Positions 6,273-11,679 of a stretch of 11,679 nt of DNA are shown in pieces. Where the stretch lies: contig JBEKUO010000163.1 of assembly GCA_049514955.1 (NCBI GenBank), forward strand, positions 1 through 11,679. Direction: 5' to 3'. Under the pieces are notes generated by a model that saw nothing but the letters and a program-made list of their open reading frames with translations, was not told the origin of the DNA and searched no databases. Both the position numbers and the translations under genes were made by a program. The stretch comes from Bog-159 sp049514955. GTDB lineage: Bacteria > Acidobacteriota > Terriglobia > Bryobacterales > Bryobacteraceae. The first letter of the stretch is position 1; every line of letters begins with the position of its first letter.

Positions 6273-7472
6273 TCAATTGCCGGTCGCTTTGCCGATGGGA
6301 ACCCAGTCCTGACCGTCGAATTGTATCAGGAACAACTGCTTGATCGGCTGATAGTCGGTGGGACTGGTCGTGATTCTGATTCCGGGACGGAGCATGCCAA
6401 GCTCCAGGTCGAGGCTGGCGGCCTGCGTCATCACGTTCGCACGCGTCAGATCGCCGCCGCACTTCTTCAGCACTTCCACCAGCGCCTGCGCGACTTCGTA
6501 GCCATAGACATTGTTGGCATCCCGAATGCTTGCGCCGGGATTATATTTTCTCATCCAGTCAAGAAACGCACGCACGGCGGGGTCGTGTTCCGATTGCGGC
6601 TTGAGCCAGGATTTGGAACGGGCATTGGTAATGACTCCGGTGGACTTCTTAAGGCCAGCCGGCTCCAGGAAAGCGGCGATAGAGAGAGAGGCGTTGGGAA
6701 TGAACTGCAGCGGATGCCAGTCGATATCGTATGCCTGGCGAATGACGCGTGTCGCTAACCTGCCCACCGCCAGATTCAGGAAAACGTCGGCGCCGGAGTT
6801 TTTGAGCGCGACGATTTGTGCGTCGACGGCCGCCGGATCGGAATACTCGAAGGAAGCCTCTTTGACAATCATGGCCGGCGCTTTTTCTCCGAGACCGTCA
6901 CGAATGCCGAGAAGCCACTCATCGCCGGACGGATCGTGCGCGTAGAGTATCGCGATTTTGGCGCCCGGCTTGGTCCGCAGGATGTACTTCGCATAGGCCA
7001 GTCCTTCGGTGCGCTTACTGGGCTGGAATCCCATCGTCCACGGGAAATGCGACGGATCGTCGAATGCCGATTCGGTGGCTGCGACGAAGAGCTGCGGCAC
7101 TTTCTTCTCGTTCATATACGGGCGGATCGCCAGGTTGGCGGGAGTGCCCCAGATGCCTACGGTCGCCAGAACCTGATCCTGTTCCACGAGCTGGTGCGCC
7201 AGTGCTACCGCTTTGCCGGTATCGGAGCCGGAGTCGAGGCTGATGAACTTGATCTTGCGGCCATTGACTCCGCCTTGATCATTTATCATCTGGAAGTAAG
7301 CGGCTTCGGCGCGCCCGGTCGCGCCATACTCCGAGAACGCGCCGGTATAAGGCATGATGTTGCCGATCTTGATTTCCGTGTCGGTGGCGGCCGGGCCGGG
7401 TTTCTCCTGCGCCAGCGCGTGTAGAGGGGCAAGTGCGAATATGGACAGTGCGATGACAGAAGATGGAAGCAT
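6273..7472 (-). CDS. ABC-type branched-chain amino acid/amide substrate-binding protein (periplasmic)
   Basis: 399-aa periplasmic binding protein of the Leu/Ile/Val-binding (Peripla_BP_6) class. A signal peptide occupies about 1-22 (MLPSSVIALSIFALAPLHALA, cleavage before QEK), unusually without basic residues. The mature part starts with the family hallmark EIKIGNIMPYTGAFSEYGATGR, followed by FQMINDQGGVNGRKIKFIS, ATVGIWGTPANLAIRPYMN and, in the hinge/second lobe, GAKIAILYAHDPSGDEWLLG and NVYGYEVAQALVEVLKKCGGDLT. Length is normal for the class. Ligand cannot be told from sequence; members bind amino acids, amides, urea or aromatic acids. No permease or ATPase gene lies nearby, so it is an orphan and may share a transporter encoded elsewhere. 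No Shine-Dalgarno precedes the ATG; a TACAAT box lies just upstream. Followed after 14 nt by the 204-aa gene. Confidence 0.93.
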   Translation of the reverse strand: MLPSSVIALSIFALAPLHALAQEKPGPAATDTEIKIGNIMPYTGAFSEYGATGRAEAAYFQMINDQGGVNGRKIKFISLDSGSDTGKAVALAHQLVEQDQVLATVGIWGTPANLAIRPYMNEKKVPQLFVAATESAFDDPSHFPWTMGFQPSKRTEGLAYAKYILRTKPGAKIAILYAHDPSGDEWLLGIRDGLGEKAPAMIVKEASFEYSDPAAVDAQIVALKNSGADVFLNLAVGRLATRVIRQAYDIDWHPLQFIPNASLSIAAFLEPAGLKKSTGVITNARSKSWLKPQSEHDPAVRAFLDWMRKYNPGASIRDANNVYGYEVAQALVEVLKKCGGDLTRANVMTQAASLDLELGMLRPGIRITTSPTDYQPIKQLFLIQFDGQDWVPIGKATGN

Positions 7473-7479
7473 TGGATCG

Positions 7480-7485
7480 ATTGTA
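7480..7485 (-). promoter_or_regulatory. Possible -10 box very close to the binding-protein start
   Basis: TACAAT on the minus strand (5/6 to TATAAT) ends 7 nt before the ATG at 7472. Transcription starting the usual 6-8 nt downstream would give a leaderless or almost leaderless mRNA, which fits the absence of a Shine-Dalgarno sequence. No good -35 box is seen 16-18 nt upstream. Confidence 0.3.
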
Positions 7486-7531
7486 CAGGTTTTGCCGACT
7501 GGACCATGGCGCGCGCCGAGCCACCTGGCTC

Positions 7532-7604
7532 GGCTGCCGGACCGGGGGGCCGACGCTTCAGCAAACTAAAGTTCGCTGTTGGCAGGCGAAAGCGCCTGCC
7601 CCAC
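7532..7604 (+). repeat. Composite element copy 1: imperfect GC-rich palindrome plus REP-like hairpin
   Basis: A module beginning GGCTGCCGGACC and ending GGCCGACGC (7532-7555) is followed after 25 bp by GGCAGGCG-AAAG-CGCCTGCC (7581-7600, perfect 8-bp arms) and the tail CCAC. The same order, palindrome then REP-like hairpin with CCCCAC tail, recurs at 7656-7702. It lies in the intergenic region between the divergent binding-protein and epimerase genes. Confidence 0.6.
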
Positions 7605-7655
7605 CTTCTTGTACAACAGCGCTACCAAGGCACCCTTTGGGAAAATAGAAACTCC

Positions 7656-7702
7656 GGCTGTCGGACCCGGGGGTCCGACGCGGGCGAGGGCGCCCGCCCC
7701 AC
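7656..7702 (+). repeat. Composite element copy 2: perfect GTCGGACCC palindrome plus REP-like hairpin
   Basis: GTCGGACCC-GG-GGGTCCGAC (7660-7679) is a perfect 9-bp-arm palindrome flanked by GGCT and GC, matching copy 1 at 7532 with few differences. It runs directly into GCGGGCG-AGGG-CGCCCGC (7680-7697, perfect 7-bp arms) with the CCCAC tail. Arms differ between copies but stay self-complementary, which indicates conserved structure rather than conserved sequence. Confidence 0.65.
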
Positions 7703-7714
7703 GCCGACCGGCGC

Positions 7715-7735
7715 TTGTCTCGAATCGTGAGACAA
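7715..7735 (+). promoter_or_regulatory. Inverted repeat in front of the epimerase gene, possible operator or extended -10 region
   Basis: TTGTCTC-GAATCGT-GAGACAA is a perfect 7-bp inverted repeat with a 7-nt spacer, ending 28 bp before the start codon. Its right arm overlaps TGAGACAAT, which could be an extended -10 (TGN plus GACAAT, 4/6). A dimeric regulator site overlapping the promoter, or a hairpin in a short leader, are both possible. Confidence 0.35.
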
Positions 7736-7763
7736 TACCGCTTCAACGCGTTAGGAGGCGTGA

Positions 7764-8609
7764 ATGCCAACGACTTCGAGAAGAGAGTTTTTCAAGCATG
7801 CGGCCGGGCTGTTGTCCGCGGGTGCACTGGGGCTTCGCGCCAATCCGCTTGGGCTGCCGATCGGATGTCAGACTTATCCTGTCAGGGCTATGATCGCCAA
7901 GGACTTTCCAGGCACGATCAAGCAGCTTGCCGATGCCGGATTTCAGACGATCGAGTTGTGTTCGCCGGTGGGTTACGCGGATTCCGGATTCGGCGGCATC
8001 GCGAAATACAAAGGGGCCGAGCTTCGCAGAATCTTCGGCGATATGGGCGTCAAATGTGAGAGCTCCCACTTCGACATCAAGGAGCTCAGGGAGAATCTTG
8101 CGGGCAGAATCGACTGGGCAAAAGACGCCGGCCTGACGCAAATGATGGTGCCAAGCCTCGACGGACCGCGGAACCCGAGTATGGACGATGTGAAGCGGGC
8201 GGCCGACGAATACAACAAGATGGGGGAACAATCGGCCCAGGCGGGCATCCAGCAGGGCTTGCACAATGAGGGCTTTGAACTCTCGATGGTCGACGGCAAG
8301 CGGACCTACGACGTGTTGCTGACCCTGCTCGATCCGAAGCTGGTCAAGTTCCAGTTCCAAGTCTCCACGATCAGCCGCGGCTACGACGCAGCGGAGTACT
8401 TCACGAAGTATCCCGGCCAGTTCGTTTCGATGCACGTGCAAGACTGGTCGGCGGCGACGAAGAAGACGATGGCGGTGGGCCAGGGCACGCTCGATTGGAA
8501 GAAAATCTTTATCGCGGCGAAAACTGGCGGGGTAAAGAATTACTTCGTGGAGATGAGCCTGGAGATGATGAAGGCCAGCGTTCCTTATCTGCGCAATCTG
8601 CAGGTCTGA
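7764..8609 (+). CDS. Tat-exported sugar phosphate isomerase/epimerase-like TIM-barrel protein
   Basis: 281-aa protein of the xylose-isomerase-like TIM-barrel (AP_endonuc_2) superfamily. The N-terminus SRREFFKHAAGLLSAGALGL (5-24) is a twin-arginine signal (S-R-R-x-F-F-K), so it is exported folded, which suits a metal-dependent enzyme. Barrel landmarks: LPIGCQTYPVR (31-41), LADAGFQTIELCSPVGY, CESSHFD (98-104), LHNEGFEL (166-173), KFQFQV (195-200), YPGQFVSMHVQDWSA (216-230) and NYFVEMSLEMMKASVPYLR. Compared with the commonest form of the family (HNHDFEF, FQLDV, HVKD), the Asp of FQLDV is Gln199 and HNHD is HNEG, so metal binding may differ; H102, H167, H224 and E263 remain. Substrate unknown. 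Start: ATG with GGAGG 6 nt upstream, very strong. The stop is doubled (TGATGA). Confidence 0.9.
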   Translation: MPTTSRREFFKHAAGLLSAGALGLRANPLGLPIGCQTYPVRAMIAKDFPGTIKQLADAGFQTIELCSPVGYADSGFGGIAKYKGAELRRIFGDMGVKCESSHFDIKELRENLAGRIDWAKDAGLTQMMVPSLDGPRNPSMDDVKRAADEYNKMGEQSAQAGIQQGLHNEGFELSMVDGKRTYDVLLTLLDPKLVKFQFQVSTISRGYDAAEYFTKYPGQFVSMHVQDWSAATKKTMAVGQGTLDWKKIFIAAKTGGVKNYFVEMSLEMMKASVPYLRNLQV

Positions 8610-8744
8610 TGAAACCGGACTTTCGAACAATGCGCGCCCACGTACGGAGGCCGACATTGTGGTCATGACCCTCACCACGCCGCACACGCGGGCCATCCGG
8701 CAAGAAGGTATTGCGGGAAGCGATCCCGGGAGTTCGGAAGTAGC
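8610..8744. other. Spacer between epimerase and glycosyltransferase genes, no supported gene
   Basis: 135 bp without a recognisable gene, terminator or promoter. An open frame in the second phase (8608-8748) reads EADIVVMTLTTPHTRAIRQE and ends TGA overlapping the GTG start of the next gene. It lacks a convincing start and may be a remnant or chance. Cotranscription of the flanking genes is possible. Confidence 0.4.
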
Positions 8745-10235
8745 GTGACGCGTTTGCTTTATTGGTTTCTGGTGCTGGTGTGGCTCGCCCTCGCGTTGCC
8801 GCACGTGGCCACACGCTACTCCTATACGTGGGACTCGTCGCAATTCGAGCGCGGAGTGGAGAAGTTTGACATCGCTCACCATCAGCCGCAGCCGCCGGGC
8901 TACCCGCTCTGGATACTCGCGCTTAAAGGATTGACGCCCATCACCGGCCGGGCGAATTCCGCGCAGGTGCTGCTGGCGCTGACGTTCACGGTTGCCGGGC
9001 TGCTATTTTTTGCCTCGTTGGCGCGAGAGGCGCTGGGCGATCGCGCCGGACTGGCGGCTACGGCGTTGCTGGGTTTCTCGCCATTGGTATGCGTCTATGC
9101 CATCACGCCGCTGACCTATGCGGTGGACCTGTTTGCCTCCTGCTCGATCGGCTGGCTGGCGGCGCGTCTATGGCGCGGGGAGACGCGATGGGCGCCGCCG
9201 GCGTTTGCGATAGGGGCGATCACGGCCGGATTTCGCCAAAGCGGCGCCACTCTTCTGCTGCCGCTGCTGGTGGTGGCGCTGTGGCGGTCGTGGCGGAAGC
9301 AGCCTATTGCCGCGGTTGCGGCTATCGTCGCTGGAGTGGTATTTTGGCTGGCCTGGTACATCCCCTGCGCGCTGTTATCCGGAGGCTTTTCCCGGTTGGC
9401 CGCCATGGATCGAGAGCAGACGATAGCCGCGATACGTACGACGTCCGTCCTATTTGGCGCCCCACTCGTGGTGCACGCACACATGGTGGTGGATGTGTGC
9501 CTTTACCTGATGCTGGCGATGGTTGGACTGGCACTGCCGCTAGCCGCGTCTCAAGCGCGCTTATGGCGCGGCCAAAGGCCGGCAACGCCAGGCATGCCAA
9601 CGCCAATGTTCTTCATGCTATGGATGGTTCCCAATCTGGCCGTTATTTACCTGTTGCACTGCGGGCAGCCCGGCTACGTTCTGTTGTCGCTGCCGCCGCT
9701 GGCGCTGTTGGGCGCCCGGCTGGCATTGCCGACGCTCAATCGCTGGCAGTGGACAGGGGCCGTCGTGGCGGTCAGTCTGGCGGCTGGTTATTTCCCGTAT
9801 GAGCGATGGATCGATCCGGCGGTAGCGACGCTGCCGTATCAGCTCCTGCGGGCTTCGCCGCGTCTGCCGGGGCTGATCGAGAGCTCGCAGCGGCAGATTC
9901 GCAGGCTGATCGATGCAATGCCGGGCCTTCCCGAAGAGAAGTTGGTCTTTTGTTTGAGACAGCGCACGGAAGCGCCGAACATCCGTACGGTGACCGAAGA
10001 ATACGCCGATGTCTACTGGGCGGATTTCGAGGGGGAAGGCTTGCAAGTCTTCGCTCCGCACGGGGGCGCGGTATCGCAGCACTGGCCCGATTCCGTACGC
10101 CGCGCCGCATGGCTGTGCGATGGAGCGGGTTTGCCCGCAGCCGTTCGCCTGCGATATCCGCAAGCGAGGCCGCTGGCTGGGAATGCGCTTTTTTCGTTCT
10201 GGACGCTGGACCAGGGAGCGTTATTCAGACCATGA
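8745..10235 (+). CDS. GT-C-type membrane glycosyltransferase-like protein
   Basis: 496-aa polytopic membrane protein with about 8-10 TM helices in the first 350 residues and a soluble C-terminal part of about 140 residues. TM1 (4-20) is followed by a loop with the acidic residue of SYTWDSSQFE (D30) and HHQPQPPGYPL (45-55); an acidic residue plus H-x-PPxYPL after TM1 is typical of GT-C fold transferases (ArnT/PMT-like and DUF2723-like) that use polyprenyl-linked sugars. It probably transfers a sugar on the outer face of the inner membrane; donor and acceptor are unknown. Later TMs include VLLALTFTVAGLLFF, PIAAVAAIVAGVVFWLAWYI and MFFMLWMVPNLAVIYLL. Start: GTG at 8745 with GGAAG a few bases upstream; no ATG, GTG or TTG occurs in frame between it and the upstream stop. 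It ends 10 bp from the convergent gene. Confidence 0.8.
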   Translation: MTRLLYWFLVLVWLALALPHVATRYSYTWDSSQFERGVEKFDIAHHQPQPPGYPLWILALKGLTPITGRANSAQVLLALTFTVAGLLFFASLAREALGDRAGLAATALLGFSPLVCVYAITPLTYAVDLFASCSIGWLAARLWRGETRWAPPAFAIGAITAGFRQSGATLLLPLLVVALWRSWRKQPIAAVAAIVAGVVFWLAWYIPCALLSGGFSRLAAMDREQTIAAIRTTSVLFGAPLVVHAHMVVDVCLYLMLAMVGLALPLAASQARLWRGQRPATPGMPTPMFFMLWMVPNLAVIYLLHCGQPGYVLLSLPPLALLGARLALPTLNRWQWTGAVVAVSLAAGYFPYERWIDPAVATLPYQLLRASPRLPGLIESSQRQIRRLIDAMPGLPEEKLVFCLRQRTEAPNIRTVTEEYADVYWADFEGEGLQVFAPHGGAVSQHWPDSVRRAAWLCDGAGLPAAVRLRYPQARPLAGNALFSFWTLDQGALFRP

Positions 10236-10245
10236 GCGGTTCCGA

Positions 10246-11397
10246 CTATTTCAGCGCGACTGTAACAGGCGGGCTGGCCGCTGTACCTACGGTAAGCACC
10301 ACGGGTACTGCCTTCCCAGCATCGATTTCCAACGGCACGCGGCAGTTCACCTGAAGGACGCCAGAGATCATTCCGGGCGCTGCGCCGGCATAGAGAATGC
10401 CGGCAAGAACCCCTCCGATCTGGATGGAAACCGGGAGAACCGGCTTGGGAAGGACCGCTGCCGGAATCAGTCCATCGGTGCCGGGCGGATTCGTCTGGCC
10501 CGCACCCGTCGCGTAAACGACGATGATGGTTCCCCGTTGTGCCGGGTTGTCGGGCGAGTTCACCGTCGTGTCCTGGTTCAGAATGGCGCCTTGCCCGGTA
10601 CCGCTGGCACCCAGGGTGAACAGAGCGGGCGCAGAGTCTGCGACCGGGACGGAGATGCTCGTGGACAAACCGGATGAATTGGCAATTTCCAGGGTGGTTG
10701 AGGTGCGCCCGGCGATGCCGAAAGGGACGACGGCGTTGATCTGATCGGACGACTGGTAGAGGAGGGGCGCAGGAAAACTATCAAAGCGAACGCTGGCGCC
10801 CTGCGGGGTGGCTGCCGCGGCCATTGCCGAACCGATGATGGTGACGATTTCTCCGGGCGCCACAGGTCCCGGAAGAAGGCTGGCTCCGTTCAGCACACCT
10901 ACGGGCGACACAGGCGCAACATAAATGGGTTCCACATTAACGGTCCCATCGGAACTCGACATAGGGACTGACTGGCCGGAAGGATCGGTCGCCACGACCG
11001 ATTCAAAATGGATGGAGTAAGCCCCGGGCGCCACGCCGGGGCCAACATTAACGAATAACTGGACGATGGCACCGTCGGATATCGTGTTCTGGTTTAGCTC
11101 CGTGATGAGAAAGCGCGTTTGACGGGAAGACAGCGGCGCGATATAGACCGTCTTTCCGGAGCTTCTGGCGGCGAGGCCCACGACGGTCGTGAGGCTCAAG
11201 GCCGAGTTATCGAAGACCAGATCGAACTGCAAGCCGCTGACGGAGCTCCCGCCGCTGGCAAAGGAAACGGGCACGGGAACACTGGCGCCGGGACCGGCAA
11301 CGCTAGCCGGTATGGAGACGTCGGAACAAAAAGCCAGAGGAGTTCCGCCAAGGAATGCAAGGCAGAAGGGCAACGCGAATCTGGGAACAGGCCACAT
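10246..11397 (-). CDS. Secreted cohesin-like protein with TIGR03437 (Solibacter C-terminal) domain
   Basis: 383-aa exported protein. Residues 1-25 form a signal peptide (MWPVPRFALPFCLAFLGGTP then LAFCS); C24 lacks a good lipobox, so signal peptidase I cleavage is more likely. Residues about 27-158 form a cohesin-type beta domain (VSIPASVAGPGASVPVPVSF, VSGLQFDLVFDNSALSLT, AIVQLFVNVGPGVAPGAYSI), the fold used for protein-protein docking in cellulosomes but also common in unrelated secreted bacterial proteins. Residues about 163-383 match the TIGR03437 domain: GVLNGASLLPGPVAPGEIVT, QINAVVPFGIAG, GTGQGAILNQDTTVNSPDNP, IIVVYATGAGQTNPP, YAGAAPGMISGVLQVNCRVP. That domain is abundant only in Solibacter-type acidobacteria and its function is unknown; a surface or secretion role is inferred. 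Low Lys, high Ser/Thr/Gly/Val as expected for a secreted beta protein. Convergent with the glycosyltransferase gene. Confidence 0.92.
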   Translation of the reverse strand: MWPVPRFALPFCLAFLGGTPLAFCSDVSIPASVAGPGASVPVPVSFASGGSSVSGLQFDLVFDNSALSLTTVVGLAARSSGKTVYIAPLSSRQTRFLITELNQNTISDGAIVQLFVNVGPGVAPGAYSIHFESVVATDPSGQSVPMSSSDGTVNVEPIYVAPVSPVGVLNGASLLPGPVAPGEIVTIIGSAMAAAATPQGASVRFDSFPAPLLYQSSDQINAVVPFGIAGRTSTTLEIANSSGLSTSISVPVADSAPALFTLGASGTGQGAILNQDTTVNSPDNPAQRGTIIVVYATGAGQTNPPGTDGLIPAAVLPKPVLPVSIQIGGVLAGILYAGAAPGMISGVLQVNCRVPLEIDAGKAVPVVLTVGTAASPPVTVALK

Positions 11398-11679
11398 CGG
11401 GCATCCGGGCGTTTAGGGCTAACTCCGACAAACCGTCAACCACTCCGGAAGCCACCGCTTGTGTGGCACGCGAGCGAGCAAAGGCTCCTGGATTCCGGTT
11501 CCGATTACGACATGGTAACAGAATGGTCCGAGCGAACGCGCATGCCGGACCGTCCACGGTGCGCGACAAGAAAGTGGAGACCGGCGCAATTCATCAACAG
11601 CACGGGTGGAATCTGAGCGTATGTGGTACGCAAGGCGCAGGTGCCATTGTGGGGCAGCTTGGTTAGCTGCTGCCGATTG
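11398..11679. other. Upstream region of the cohesin-like gene, no supported gene
   Basis: 282 bp with several short open frames but no frame with convincing residues or ribosome binding site. On the minus strand TTGACG (about 11441-11436) lies 17 nt before CTAAAC close to the gene start; the -35 is good (5/6) but the -10 is poor. A REP-like palindrome lies at the right edge. Confidence 0.4.
11649..11674 (-). repeat. REP-like palindrome at right edge, reverse orientation
   Basis: On the minus strand GGCAGC (11674-11669) pairs with GCTGCC (11658-11653) around a 10-nt loop, followed by CCAC (11652-11649). The GCCCCAC tail after the 3' arm is the same as in the hairpins at 7581-7604 and 7680-7702, so it is probably a further, diverged member in the opposite orientation. 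Confidence 0.45.

Noticed and set aside
6259..6462. Longer start (6462) for the 204-aa protein
   Set aside because: It would overlap the binding-protein gene by 190 nt in another frame; ATG 6258 has AGGA in place and normal operon spacing.
7743..8882. 379-aa minus-strand frame opposite the epimerase
   Set aside because: Shadow of the epimerase-like gene, which has a Tat signal, strong RBS and barrel motifs.
10009..10677. Plus-strand frames running across the convergent junction at 10235-10246
   Set aside because: They cross from the glycosyltransferase into the antisense of the TIGR03437 protein without any motif.
11119..11666. Plus-strand frames in and after the cohesin-like gene start region
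   Set aside because: No ribosome binding site or recognisable residues; part is antisense to the secreted protein and part lies over a palindrome.

Overview
The window looks like chromosomal DNA of an Acidobacteriota member of the Solibacter/Bryobacter type. Three things point there: a duplicated MacB/FtsX-type permease without an ATPase (the ADOP family), a secreted protein ending in the 'Solibacter C-terminal' domain (TIGR03437), and a Ser/Thr kinase fused to a TolB-like domain and TPRs. High GC and several palindromic, REP-like elements with a GCCCCAC tail fit the same group. No tRNA, rRNA, transposase, integrase or CRISPR array was seen.

Region 1 (1-2738, minus strand) is a compact operon read right to left. 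A sigma70-like promoter (2709-2738) is followed by a 62-residue helical peptide with a very good ribosome binding site. The peptide gene overlaps by 23 nt a heme-oxygenase-like di-iron protein (240 aa). That gene abuts a Ser/Thr kinase/TolB-like/TPR protein, which runs off the left edge. The tiny peptide coupled to a metal-dependent oxygenase-like enzyme resembles a precursor/modifying-enzyme pair, and it is the most interesting candidate system here.

Region 2 (2738-5430, plus) is the ADOP permease. It is preceded by a heptamer repeat (GTGGNNN x5) and two palindromic elements. Region 3 (5431-5643) lies between convergent genes. It holds two back-to-back perfect hairpins and an 8-bp-period minisatellite of about 20 units.

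Region 4 (5644-7472, minus) is a two-gene unit: an orphan periplasmic substrate-binding protein of the branched-chain amino acid/amide class, then a 204-aa protein of unknown function. The binding-protein gene may be leaderless. Region 5 (7473-7763) is a repeat-rich intergenic stretch with two copies of a composite palindrome/REP element.

Region 6 (7764-10235, plus) carries a Tat-exported sugar isomerase/epimerase-like TIM-barrel protein with altered metal-site residues, then a GT-C-type membrane glycosyltransferase-like protein. Region 7 (10246-11397, minus) is a secreted cohesin-like plus TIGR03437 protein, convergent with the glycosyltransferase. Its upstream 282 bp hold a further REP-like palindrome but no gene I can support.
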